From: Cenococcum geophilum 1.58 | Lineage: Eukaryota; Ascomycota; Dothideomycetes; Gloniales; Gloniaceae | Assembly: GCA_001692895.1 (NCBI GenBank) | Contig: KV748178.1 | Coordinates: 4,388,536-4,452,535 of the forward strand | Length of the DNA stretch: 64,000 bases | Reading direction: 5' to 3' | Shown here: in pieces, positions 12,030 to 21,742 of the stretch | Numbering within the stretch: the first letter of the stretch is position 1 | How the letters are laid out: each line of letters begins with the position of its first letter | Made by a program: the position numbers and the translations under genes | Notes under the pieces: generated by a model | What the model saw: the letters and a program-made list of their open reading frames with translations, nothing else | Database searches by the model: none | What the model was told of the DNA's origin: nothing

Positions 12030-12310
12030 GCCACCTATCCGCTTTATACACGTTCTTAATATTAATAATAAGCCAATAAAGGACCAGCTTAAGGTTATAA
12101 GGGAGGACGTACTATATATATTAAATAAGGTGTATTAAGTGCTATAAGTAATTAAGTGGTTTAACCAGCGGTTATTTAATATAGAGGATCGATTAAAGGC
12201 AGTAGAGGAGGGCTTAAAGGAGGCTAAGAAGGAGGCTACAGTAAAGGCTTAATTAGCTTTAGAGTCTTAATATTAGAAGCATAAGGAAGTAGAGGGCCTA
12301 AAATAGTCAC
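12030..12310 (+). pseudogene. Possible small charged/coiled-coil frame inside element C
   Basis: Plus strand reads KDQLKVIREDVLYILNKVYQ (one Gln stop assumed), then NIEDRLKAVEEGLKEAKKEA, a heptad-like Glu/Lys/Leu pattern typical of a coiled coil. Stops are TAA/TAG only, until about 12310. It lies downstream of, and convergent to, the transposase. It may be a second gene of the transposon or captured host sequence; no family recognised. Confidence 0.35.
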
Positions 12311-12517
12311 CTAGTCGTCACCTACTAAATAAAAGTTATTAAAGCACCGAAGGCATAGAGGAAGCCTGCAGGCCTCACATTTATATACTGTTTGTCTAAT
12401 CTTTACTATAAGCTTCTTTACCTCTTTCCATCTACATATTTAGCACCTTAGTGGGCGCTTATAGCCTTGCTTCTTTATAAAGCTTTTAATAGAACAGTAA
12501 GTTCGCGTCTTACACTA

Positions 12518-14551
12518 TCAAATTATAGGTAGTGGAGTTTTAGTAGTGACGTAGGTAGTTTTTTAATTTATTCTAATATTTTTATAACCAGGCCTAATAC
12601 CAGGTTAATATTGCCCATATTTTAGTAAGCTTTAACAAAGAAGACGCTCAGTATTATGCTTATTTAGGCCCATCTGCCGACTGCCTATAATAATAAGGTT
12701 CTATGCTAATTGTATACGGAAACGGCGGTGGGTTTAGAAGGGCTTCCTTAACATCTAGAAGATCTTCTTACTAATAATATAGGCATTAATTATAGCCGTA
12801 TTAAGCGCCTAGAAGAATAAGGGTAGCTAGGTGCGCATGGTAGTGATCTAGGTGGTATAGTAGCTTCGAAGCTAATTATGAATATTAACGCCGCCTATCT
12901 AGTTATTGTAGTTAATAGAGAGCCTAAGATGCGTTAACTTCTTAATTAGATCGTTGCCCCAAACGTCAGCTACCAGCTTCTTAAGGAAGGAATTATATGC
13001 GCGTGGCTAACGCCAATTGACTTTATTAACGTCCTTATTGCTGCATAAGTAAGCTATTGTTAAAAACCGTACCAAATTCTTATCCTGCCATACGATTAAA
13101 AGCACTAAATTAACTATACCGATAACTACTCCTGTAATAAAATTAAACGGCAGCCTTTCCTTCCTTTTATTAGCCCTTTTATGTACCTTTAGATAGTCCT
13201 TTAAGTTTAATTGAGCTGTACTAGCTGTAGTAATTCTAAGCTGTTAAAGCGCCTGGAGCAACGGAACATTCGTAAAGTAGTTATTTAAAAATAGGCAAAA
13301 TCGACGAGCCTAAAGAGGAAGCTGTTGAGTAAGGTAGAGGACGCATTTAGAGGTATTTAAGAGAATAATATCTTAATAATCTGTTTAAGAAGGAAGCCTA
13401 AAAAAGTAGCCAGGTAAGGTGAACATAAAGCTATAGCAATATCCATATTAATAAAGGCTCATTATTTTAAAGCCCTTAGGCACTGGCTTACTAGGCAATT
13501 TAATTATAGCCGTAGATTGTCTAGTAAACCTTACCATTATCTTATTAAAGCTAACTATAGATCTAGGTATAACGTACTTTCTAAACGCCTCGCCTAAAGG
13601 AGTTGTTAACAGCTTAATTTTCTTAAAGACCTAACGTTTGACGCCCTTTGGTGGAGGTGGTAAGATATGGAAAAAGCGCTTAAGTTGTTTCTATCTTTTT
13701 TAGCCCATAAACAAGCTAATTAAGTGTTTAGGATATTTAGGATCTACGGCCCAAAGATCTCGCACCTAAGTGCCTTTAAAAACGCCTATATAGATAATAA
13801 GCCCTACCCAAATCATTAATTCGCTAGCAGAGGTCTCCTTCTACGCCTATAATTGTTTACCCGTATATTGTCCTAATTGGTGATATCCGCTAGTATTTTA
13901 AGAGGCTGCATATAGGTTTGTATTAATCGCGAGCTTCTTAAATACACTAATACTAAAGAATAGTAGAAATACTTAAATCGGCAGGTCCTATTCAGATCTA
14001 TACCTGCTAGACACTATACTAATTTAATCTGCCAGTATACAGTAAGCAGAGCGCTTACTATCCTTATCCTAATTAGGAAGATTATTAGATTTAACGTCCG
14101 CGTTAACGCTACTAATAGGCTTACTAGCACGCCGAGCGGCGAATATTAACCTATTTGGAAGGTTAATAACTTTAAGGTCTAGTTTAGAAACAGCGGCTAT
14201 AGGCTCCCATAAAGTAGGAACAGCAGGAAGGCCCCTTCTTATAATTTCTTTAGCTAATAGCTCTGGTAGTTTAGTCTTATCTACCTTATCTGCCTTATCC
14301 TCAGTAGTCTCGCCGCGGGCCTTAAAAACGGCTCCTAATTCGTCCTTAATATCCTCTATCTGGCTGCTTAGCCAAGCCTCCTTAATACCCTTAGTTAGCA
14401 CCACTGCCTCCTGCGTAGCTACTGCCGACAAGCTATTATGTATATACTGCGTCGCTTAAAAGGATTCTGAATAGGACTCCTAGGCTTAAGGTGCTTTTGG
14501 AGGCTTTGGAGGCTTTAGAGCTAATAATGCACGATATTTTTTAGGCGGCAT
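12518..14551 (-). pseudogene. piggyBac-like transposase (DDE_Tnp_1_7), RIP-inactivated
   Basis: About 678 codons from ATG at 14551 (MPPKKYRALLALKPPKPPKA) to TGA at 12518. A clean stretch of 120 codons (14431-14069) begins SAVATQEAVVLTKG and holds the fungal N-terminal region with LPAVPTLWEPIAAVSKLDLK. The catalytic core follows: FHILPPPKGVKR, then SIVSFNKIMVRFTRQST (first Asp now Asn, 13544-13546), GFKIMSLYQYGYCYSFMF, CLFLNNYFTNVPLL (second Asp now Asn, 13283-13285) and NYNN*IGGVNIHN*LRSYYT (third Asp now Asn, 12884-12886). In the family these three Asp cut and join DNA. All three GAT/GAC to AAT/AAC changes are the G-to-A type made by RIP. Gln/Trp stops are scattered through the rest. A long open-looking plus-strand frame over 12890-13960 is its shadow. 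Confidence 0.85.
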
Positions 14552-14919
14552 AAGAATGATATTCTATTGACAATTCAATGATTAAATAGACGGTGATAAT
14601 ATTAAAGCTTTTTAATTAACTATACTAAATATTATAGGCTTCCTGGCTACGTCGCTGCTGTTTACCGCAATATCTAAGCGTTAATGAGGCGCCAGTACCC
14701 TTGCTGTACTGACTCGAGGCCTTAACACTAAGCTTTATACGGTATAGAGCCTCTAGATTGGCTTATGAGGCGTGCATATACGAAAAGTGCATGAATTCTT
14801 ACCACACGAAGGGATATCACCTCCTTACGCCCTCGACCCTTACGATCGATCGCGCAACGTCTTGTAGACTCCTCGAATACATACGCTCTGTAGCCATTGC
14901 CCCCGTCCCGTAACAAGTT

Positions 14920-15880
14920 ATAGCTTATCTTTCTGCTCTAGCTTCTATAAGTATAGCTAGCGAGTTCCAATCGCTATAGAGTTACTTCTACTAATTAGAA
15001 CGGGCTTTAATCCGCTTTAATTCTAAGTCTAATAATAGGCAATAAGCTGCAAGTCTATTATAAGTTGGTAGGTCGTCTAAGGTTACAGTAATCTTCTTTT
15101 ATAGCTAAATTATTAGCTTATTATATAGGTCTAATCGGTAGTTCTTAAGGGGAACCTAGCCTTCTCCTATAAGGTATAGGAATTAAGTCTAGAATTCGGT
15201 AAAGGGTTAGTTTAGTTTTATTATTAGGCAATTATAGTTATACCAGGCGTCCCGTACTTTATTTAAGTTAATATAAATAGCCGCTAGGTACTATATTATC
15301 TTATTAATAGATATAAATTAAATAAGGAACTTGTCCTTAAACTTAGCTTAAAGGTGCCATTAGGCGTCCCTAGTAGTTTAACTAAAGAGGTAGAGTATTT
15401 TAGCTTCTTTAGAAAGGAAATAGTTATAATTAATACGGAGCTTTCCTTGTACTTAAATCCTCCAATTTTTAAAAGTAGGGTCTATTCCATTAAATAGTGG
15501 TAGGGGGTTAGAGAGCTTAACGGACTTTAATTACTTTATTATTATATCTATACTCCCTAGTATATTACATTTAGTGGAGTAAATAGGTCGGCTAGGGCTT
15601 TAAAAAGGGGAAGCTAGGCTATTTTATAGGGCCGCGAGGCTTTCTAGGATCTCTTATAGGGTCTCTTATATATTTCTTGCTTTAAGATAATTAGCTTCCT
15701 AGCTAGCTACAAGGGCGTAAATCTGCTCGCGTATATCTACGACATTACTATTATCTTCGATTTCTGATCCTAATTAGATCTTAGGGTCCTCTTAGGTAAA
15801 AGTAGCTCTCTTAGATAAGCTTACTTTAGGTACTATTATTAGCTTTCTAAGGTTTGTTGGTATTATATACTTTGGTTTTA
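14920..15880 (-). pseudogene. Element B gag, N-terminal and central part
   Basis: Minus strand reads PLFNGIDPTFKNWRI*VQGK near 15500-15440, then FLSKEAKILYLF, KVRDAWYNYNCLIIKLN and PFTEF*T*FLYL. This is the retrotransposon gag (capsid) pattern of fungal chromoviruses, where the family reads P.FDG.DPTF..W...I..KL...DHFP...AK..YV. The product would build the virus-like particle. Stops are at Gln and Trp positions. The start codon is not certain; the frame is readable from about 15880. Confidence 0.8.
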
Positions 15881-16067
15881 ATTCTAGGGGTATAGGTCTA
15901 ATCCTATCTAGCTTATAAGGTAGGATATTATTTAGGCCTTCCTAGGCAATGTAGAGTTGCTTTAGTGTCTAAGTATAGCGCGTTAACGCGTTATTGCAGA
16001 CGAAGTTTCTTTTAGGGTAGGATATTATTAAGGCCTTCCTAGGCAAGGTAGGGTAAGCTTAGTATAA
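15881..16067 (-). other. Element B leader with a 35-bp direct repeat
   Basis: Between the 5' LTR and gag. A GTAGGATATTATT..AGGCCTTCCTAGGCAA phrase occurs twice, about 15920-15954 and 16016-16050. The primer-binding site should touch the LTR here but I cannot match it to a tRNA by eye. Confidence 0.5.
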
Positions 16068-16279
16068 TATTACGGCTTATATAAATTCCTCTAAACTAAA
16101 GTTTATAGAATGCTATATTACAAAGATACTAAGCTAAGGAGAAGGAAAAAAGGGGTTGCTAGAACTGATGTAAATAAATATATAGAGTAAGCCGCTAAGG
16201 CGCTAGCTCTAGGCGAGCTAATCATAGGTCGGCAGAATATGGCAGAATTTGGCAGGTAATGTGCGATAGCGCCGTTACA
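16068..16279 (-). repeat. Element B 5' LTR
   Basis: 212 bp, second copy of 6524-6735, starting TATTACGGCTTA (from TGTTACGG) and ending GCGCCGTTACA, followed by GGTAT. In element direction transcription would start here and read leftwards into gag. Confidence 0.9.
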
Positions 16280-16284
16280 GGTAT

Positions 16285-16850
16285 TAAAGTATACTCTTTA
16301 TATATTGCTTAAGCTAGAGTAACCTATAGCGGTTAAAGTATCTTATAAATCTTTAAGGTCGCCACCTCTTTATAATATCTTTATAACCTATCTAGTAATT
16401 CCCTATAGGATCTCTATTATAGAGGGGTTATTACCTATACTAGGTTTTATATCTATTTTATTATTAAATAGGGGTTAGATTTAATACTTCTTTAGGTATA
16501 AAGCATATACTATTTTACCTAGGGCTATATTCTTTAGGATGTCCTTTAGGCTTATTAGTAATATACACCCTTCTAAATCTTTATTATTCTACTATTTAAA
16601 GGCTCCTATCTTAAAGTGTATTTTAGGATCCGCTTTTATAAGCTAAGGGTATTTGAGAATAAGGTTATAACCTACGAAGCTAGCCGCCTAGAAGGGTTGC
16701 GGGCTAACTACCTTAGTGTAGTTATATATATTGGCTACTAACACTATAAGCTTATAGGCACTATATAGTTTAATCTAATACTTATCTAGAAAGCCTATAA
16801 TAGGTTTCCGCCACCTTTATAATAAAATAAGTTTATACTCTTTTACTCCA
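16285..16850 (-). pseudogene. Element A, pre-RT part of pol
   Basis: The minus strand reads a frame with Gln-type stops (for example FVGYNLILKYP and ADPKIHFKIGAFK near 16690-16610) that joins in frame to KCYIRGFPTFY at 6505-6475 once element B and one GGTAT are removed. This part would lie between protease and RT. I cannot see a protease active site in it. It stops at about 16850, against GC-rich sequence upstream of the DUF3435 gene. Confidence 0.55.
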
Positions 16851-17262
16851 TTAAAAAAGAAAAAGGAGATCTGACTGCCGTTTTAGGAGGGTTCTGTTGC
16901 TGTTTTTGGAGGTCGCGTCGCTAAAATTCCCCGCCGCCCTAAGCCTCTTGCTTGCCGGTCTAATGTTAAGCCTCTTGCTTACCGCCCTATGCCCCATTTT
17001 ATAGGCAGACTAGTTTATCTAGAAATATGACCCTTCTATGCGCCTGGCGCTAAAGCTATATATACTCTATAGCTCCTACCTCTAATCCGTTTAACCTAGG
17101 CCCCGTTTCTCTTATTCTTTACCCTCCTCTTTCCTTAACCCTATATTACTCTCTAGATCCTTCCCACTATTATTACCCTAAGTTCTCTTCTACCTCTATA
17201 AAATGCGGCGTACTTAACTATTAAATTGTAGCTTATTGTTTAGTATTACTAATAGTAAGTAT
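16851..17262 (+). promoter_or_regulatory. GC-richer 5' region of the DUF3435 gene
   Basis: Composition rises in GC between 16860 and 17110 and the RIP texture is weak. AAGCCTCTTGCTT(G/A)CCG occurs twice (16939 and 16971). CTATATATACTC near 17060 could be a TATA element, followed by a pyrimidine-rich stretch (17100-17210) of the kind found before fungal transcription starts. Assigned as promoter by position only. Confidence 0.4.
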
Positions 17263-19801
17263 ATGGACATAGATAGCGATGGTAATAGCTACGGGACAGA
17301 ACTAACCGTCTTTAACAATAATACCGATAGTAATACTAGTAGTAACGCTAACTATAATACTAATAGTGGCATTAACTATAACGCTAATAGCATTACTAGA
17401 TCTAACAATACTTATAAAGCGCCTGCTTAAGTATGGCTTTATAAGGATTAAGACTATCTACTAAAATACTACCTTAAATAGTTAGAAGAGTTTAAGGAAT
17501 CTAATTTTATAATATAGAACTATACTAATAGTAGTACAAATCTCCTTAACCGCATTAAAGAGCACTGGTATTAGTAAGTAATAACCTATTTAGCGGCTTC
17601 CTCTTAAGCCTAACTTGGTAGAGAGCTAATAATTTCTAGATACTGCACCTATATAGGGAAAGACCCTAAGAAAATATACTAAGTCCTCTTACTTTGGCTT
17701 CTTTATAGCTTCTTTAACTGGTTTTTAAATTAGAAATAAGGAAAATGGGGTAGGAAATAGTATAGGACGAAGGTTTCTAGCTTATTTAGCTTATACTAAA
17801 AGTACTATCGCCTTATATATAAGAAAGCGACTAGTAGGAAAATTCCTGGTAAACTAAACTGCTAAATATATAAGGTAATTACGTTCCTAGTTAACCCTTT
17901 AACCTAATAGGGTAAAGCGGAGCTAAGATATCTTTCTTAGGTACTTTAGAAACTAGTAAAGAAATATAGCTTAAGTAAGAAAAAGCAAGAAAAAACCGTT
18001 ATAGATGTAGAAAATCTTGCCCTAGTTCTTAAAACGAACTTAGTTATAATAAGAAAGAGATATATAGTTAGATAATATTAGATGCAAGTCTATTTCTTAC
18101 TATAGCTAGGCTTTTACACTATAAGCTAACCTAAAGCTCTTCTTAATCTATGCTACTGATATATAATAGTTACACTTATTTATAACCTAGAAGGCAGGCC
18201 TTATAAGATTATACTTAAGTTTATATTTAAATTTACTAAGGAATATCTTGGCATAAAAGAAGCGTATATTCTCTTTCTACCCTATTTCTCTTACCTTATA
18301 CTTATAGAGAACTAGTAATACTTTCCTAATTTCTAAGATTATCTTTAACCCTTTACTTATTCTTAGCCTTTATATTTTTCTCCTAGGCCTTCTCTTTACT
18401 AACTAAGCTTTTATACCCCCTAATCTAATATCCGTAGAGCAGCTTAGCAAGCTATATATTAAGCCTAGGCGTAACAAGTTACCGCTACTACTCTGTTTAG
18501 ACCTAGATAATATCCCTATATTTTAGCAATTAATTAAAACCCCCTACGGCTATAAGGTCTTACTTAACTAGCCTTTACTATACTTAACTCTTTTGCCCTA
18601 GATTAAGGACCTTAGCGCAATTATAGGATTTTAGTAGGTTGCGCGCCTATATAGTCTCCGTTACGGCATAGGCAAAGTATTTAATAAGAATAGTAAGTTC
18701 TATTATATAGAGCTAGTTCTACTAAAACCTTTCTAATGCCTATACTACTTAGGTAACGTAAGTAACGCCCTCTGGAACCTAATAATATAGCATACCAACG
18801 CTTAAATATTCCTAAAGCACTACCTTCCGTAGCGTATTAGTGTAGATATATAGGCAATTATTTAAGGCTTAGAGTCTTAAGAAAAGTTAATAAAAGCAAT
18901 ATACTAAATAAGCCGATTAATTAACTTGCGGCAGCTATAGCACCTAATAATAGAACAATCCTTATCAGTAAATAAGAACTCGCGTATTTGTACCTTAATT
19001 AAAATTTAAAATAAGCTAAAGTATAGCCTTAAGGGCAAAGCTATAGGGAATATAGAATACTAAAATCTTAGCCAGGAAATTATAAATAAAAGGCAACGTT
19101 AAAGAAATGCACTATTAGAAAATATTAAGAAAAATTAGGACAATAAATAGGCTGTAATTAATATTAAGCGGTAGCTTTCCGGGGATAAATTTAGTAAGGA
19201 TATTAAGGCAACCTTAAAATCTAGCGATAATAGATCGGTTAAATATAAACGCCTTATTAAAGTAATTATAACGCTTTCTAGCGTGTTACTAGAAGATGAG
19301 ATATATAGGCGTAATAATGCTATTAATGCGGTTATAGATTACTGCAATGTTAAGGAAGGTAAATTATATTGGTAGAATTATTACCAGAGACAGTCTAGGA
19401 TAAATATCGCCCTTAGTAAAGTTAAGATTAAAGAAGATACTAAGATTTTAGAAGCTGCTAAGGCGCTAAAGAGGGCAAATTTATCCCTATATAAGGAGAA
19501 AAGACCAAAAATATGCTTTATCTGCCTTAGAAATAAAAAGCTCGCAATTAGTAAGCGTATATATAAGTTCCACACTCTAGCTGCTTTTATAAAGCATTTC
19601 TAACAAGCGCATCTCTCTAAACTCCTATAGTAGGGTAAGATTAAATATAACGTTTGTAAAGTAACCCTTAAGCATAAAATATATCTTTAGAATTATGCGC
19701 TTAGTATATATGGGACCTTTTCCTAGTTATTGCGCGCTTATCTTATTATTCTTTACCACTTTTTTTTGTTTATTATTATCTCATTCTGTTCCAGTATTTA
19801 A
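17263..19801 (+). pseudogene. DUF3435 tyrosine-recombinase-like (captain/FluG-type) with C2H2 fingers, RIP-degraded
   Basis: Starts MDIDSDGNSYGTELTVF with an Asn/Ser/Thr-rich leader. Family landmarks in order: YCTYIGKDPKK and FFNWFLN (about 17640-17740); ALLNLCY..IIVTLIYNLEG (18130-18190); FKFTKEYLGIKE (18225-18262); a 52-bp intron; ANTFLISKIIFNPLLILSLY and FLLGLLFTN (18314-18400); LDLDNIPIF (18500); LYSLRYGIGKVF (18648-18682) and IFLKHYLP (18808-18830), which carry Arg and Tyr of the recombinase region; KRPKICFICLRNKKLAISKR and later Cys/His pairs (19500-19690), the C2H2 fingers. This matches the fungal proteins usually named FluG domain/C2H2 proteins with Pfam DUF3435, the domain of Starship captains. 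More than 40 TAG/TAA at Gln/Trp sites and at least one TGA at an Arg site kill it. Whether it captained a Starship is inference; it is not a retroelement gene. Confidence 0.8.
18264..18315 (+). other. Spliceosomal intron in the DUF3435 gene
   Basis: GTATAT donor at 18264 and ACTAG acceptor ending at 18315, 52 bp, with a CTTAC branch-like motif inside. Joining the flanks gives LGIKE-ANTFLI, the continuous motif of the family (YLG.KDANTFPIPEI). Without splicing the frame shifts. Size and signals are normal for ascomycetes. Confidence 0.75.
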
Positions 19802-19925
19802 TAGAATAGATATAATGACTAGGATTTTGTAATTTATTTAGGGGGGGTAAGGGGTAATAGGTAAGGTAAGGGTAAGGTAAGGTAAGATAAAGGATAAGAT
19901 AAAGGGTAAGGTAAGGGGTGGCTAA
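19793..19925 (+). repeat. 40-bp direct repeat, copy 1, with G-rich GGTAAG array
   Basis: AGTATTTAATAGAATAGATA at 19793 continues to 19832 and recurs at 21203-21242. It begins at the stop codon of the DUF3435 frame. A G-rich array follows (19841-19920) of irregular GGTAAG, GGGTAAG and GATAAG units. No gene. Confidence 0.75.
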
Positions 19926-20259
19926 TAGGGGATAGATAATATAGTTGCTATATAATATTTAACGGACCGACTATAAACAAGATATATATTTAAATTTCTT
20001 AAATTAACCTAAACGGAGAAAGGAAGAGAAGTATTATATAACAACTTCCTACCTAAGCTAATCTCCTAAGCTATGTATCTTTACTTATATATAATGCTGG
20101 CACTTTTTGTAATAAAGTATATAAGGATAATTAGGGTTAGATAGATAACTACTGTCCTTAATATAATATATAAACTCGGCGCTATAACTAATATTATAAT
20201 AGGTCTTAGTAGAGTAGAGGGTATAAAGACAGTTATTAATATTTTCGCTTTTACGCTCT
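19926..20259. other. AT-rich stretch with no feature seen
   Basis: RIP-textured DNA between the first G-rich array and the 3' side of the BTB gene. No recognisable frame or repeat. Confidence 0.4.
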
Positions 20260-21200
20260 ACCGTGGCGTACCTTACCTTAGCGGATTAAAGTAGTAATTC
20301 TGTTTATTATAGCTAAAACTAGATAGCTTAAAGTTTCTATATAAAAATTTCCTTTATGTCTTTAGATATGGTAATCGCCGTTTATATAATGCCGATAGTG
20401 AAATTGCCTATAACATCTAGCTCTATAAAGTCCTTAAGTTTAATAAGCTCTTTAATATGCTTAGCCGCCGTTAAGGTAATTATATTATATAATACTAAGT
20501 CGCCTGTTAAGCTAAAGGCATTATTAGTAATATTAGGAAACCCATTTACGGACCAGCTAGTTCCTAAAATATATTAGATTTTTATATTCGTAAGCTCTTT
20601 TAGCTATAGTATATTGTAATAATTGGCAATTGCATTAATATGGACGTAATAAAGTGTGATATTAGCCGTTATTAGCCGTGTTGTTATATCTTTATTATCG
20701 CTACCGCTAAGTTTAGATAGCGATAAGGTATTAGCGTTGTTAAATTACGCTACCTCTAATTCTATAGATTAAACTTTAAGTATAGATAAATTGGATTAGC
20801 GTATAAATATATCCCTTACCTTAGCCGAGCGTTTCTATACTTATAATATTAGATCCTTGCTCCTCCTCGCTATTGTTATAATCCCTTATATATAAATTAA
20901 ATTATTCTCTTAATAGTGCCGGAATCGAGCTTGTTAATATTTATATTAGTCGCCGCCTTCTACTGGTTAATTGGTTCCTAGTTAGGGTTAATTCTACTAG
21001 ATATTTAGTTAGCTTTTACCTAAAAGCCTCTACTATAGGCAGCTGTAAGTATAGGAGATTAGGTGTATATAATTACTTTATAGACACTAAACTCTAGCCC
21101 CTAGTATACAAGTTTTAAGTCGCTATATTTCTTGCTGTCTATAAGCTGCGCTAAGCCAAGTAGAACACTTCTAGAGGATATATTTAATTAGTTTTCCTTT
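20260..21200 (-). pseudogene. BTB/POZ-domain protein, RIP-degraded
   Basis: Minus strand from about 21165 reads VLLGLAQLIDSKKYSDLKLV, then EFSVYKVII (family: F.VHK.VLC), SPILTAAYSRGF, INKLDSGTIKRI and YNNSEEEQGSN, the fungal BTB/POZ fold that mediates dimerisation and often cullin-3 binding. The C-terminal half, from about 20700, reads INAIANYYNI, KELTNIKI, SWSVNGFPNITNNAFSLTGD and HIKELIKLKDFIELDVIGNF. Frame slips occur near 20900 and 20720 and many Gln stops are present. No start codon is certain. It is convergent with the DUF3435 gene and lies between two copies of a 40-bp repeat. RIP implies this host-type gene existed in more than one copy. Confidence 0.75.
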
Positions 21201-21202
21201 TT

Positions 21203-21312
21203 AGTATTTAATAAAATAGATATAATAACTAGGAGTTTGTAACTTGTTAAGGGTGGTAAGAGGTAAGAGGTAAGAGGTAAGAGGTAAGAGGTAAGAGGTA
21301 AGAGGTAAGAAG
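21203..21312 (+). repeat. 40-bp direct repeat, copy 2, with (GGTAAGA)n array
   Basis: AGTATTTAATAAAATAGATA at 21203 through 21242 matches 19793-19832 with four or so transitions/substitutions. It is followed by about eight tandem GGTAAGA heptamers (21255-21310), then AGAAGGGAGAAGGGG. The two repeat-plus-array units enclose the BTB gene. Confidence 0.8.
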
Positions 21313-21742
21313 GGAGAAGGGGCGGTATACGGCCATGCCTAGAAGCGGTTAGTGGTTATATAATAGAGGCTTAGTTAGAGGACGTACTCCTATAGCTTAG
21401 GCTAATGCTCTATACTTTGTTAAGCTATATTAAGCAAAGTTAAATAGTATTATATTTCTGTATACTAGCCTGCCAATTACACTATTCCACTTTTTCCCTA
21501 ATTATGCGCTAATATATCCTATATACCGGTCTATCTATCTTCTATATATACCCCTATACTTAGATGCAGTTTATAAGTAGGTCTTACTACCCACTAAATT
21601 TAAATTGCTATTAATATATCCATAATAAAGACCTTTTTTATTATTATCTATATTTTATAGGCTAAAGTAAGGTCTTTGCTATTATATATATTTACGACTT
21701 TTTTTAGTCAATTTAGGTTGTGTTTTAATAGTATAGGCCTAA
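21313..21742. other. AT-rich stretch, no gene seen
   Basis: Contains a short inverted pair AAAGACCTT (21632) / AAGGTCTTT (21669). Could be the promoter region of the frame that starts near 21743. Confidence 0.35.

Larger units (their letters stand above)
11626..14915 (-). mobile_element. Element C: piggyBac-like DNA transposon
   Basis: 3,290 bp with short inverted ends: TGTCACGGAAC at the left, and TGTTACGGGAC when the right end is read on the minus strand (9 of 11 match). The 4-bp AGTT flanks it on both sides (11622-11625, 14916-14919), and the host gag frame is restored when the element and one AGTT are removed. It encodes a piggyBac-type transposase on the minus strand. A 4-bp duplication fits piggyBac, but the known target is TTAA, not AGTT. 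The outer 400 bp on the left and 250 bp on the right keep a GC-rich, un-RIPed look; the centre is partly RIPed. Confidence 0.8.
6524..16279 (-). mobile_element. Element B: complete chromovirus (gypsy) with two LTRs
   Basis: Two 212-bp LTRs bound the element, and the 5-bp duplication GGTAT is present at 6519-6523 and 16280-16284. Gene order on the minus strand is gag, nucleocapsid zinc knuckle, protease, RT, RNase H, integrase, chromodomain, matching MAGGY-like fungal chromoviruses. A polypurine tract (reads AAAGAGGGGGG on the minus strand) sits directly inside the left LTR, confirming orientation. The 9,756-bp span includes two later insertions: a 267-bp solo-LTR-like piece and a 3,290-bp piggyBac-like element. 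Without them B is about 6.2 kb, normal for the family. It landed in pol of element A. Confidence 0.9.
2867..16850 (-). mobile_element. Element A: Ty3/gypsy chromovirus, interrupted by element B
   Basis: Pol domains on the minus strand run, in reading order, from a pre-RT region (16850-16285), across the B insertion (6524-16279), into reverse transcriptase, RNase H, integrase and a chromodomain ending near 2940. The reading frame continues across the insertion when one copy of the 5-bp duplication GGTAT is removed. No LTR of A is seen: gag, protease and the 5' end are missing to the right of 16850, where GC-rich DNA starts, and the 3' end fades near 2870. Limits are therefore approximate. Confidence 0.75.

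Noticed and set aside
12890-13960. Long open-looking plus-strand frame (contains HKAIAISILIKAHYFKALRH)
   Set aside because: It is the antisense of the piggyBac-like transposase core, whose family motifs are clear on the minus strand.
20356-20577. 73-codon plus-strand open frame
   Set aside because: Antisense of the BTB/POZ relic.
21255-21310. Possible telomeric or CRISPR-like array
   Set aside because: The unit is GGTAAGA, not TTAGGG, without spacers; a simple tandem repeat in a eukaryote.
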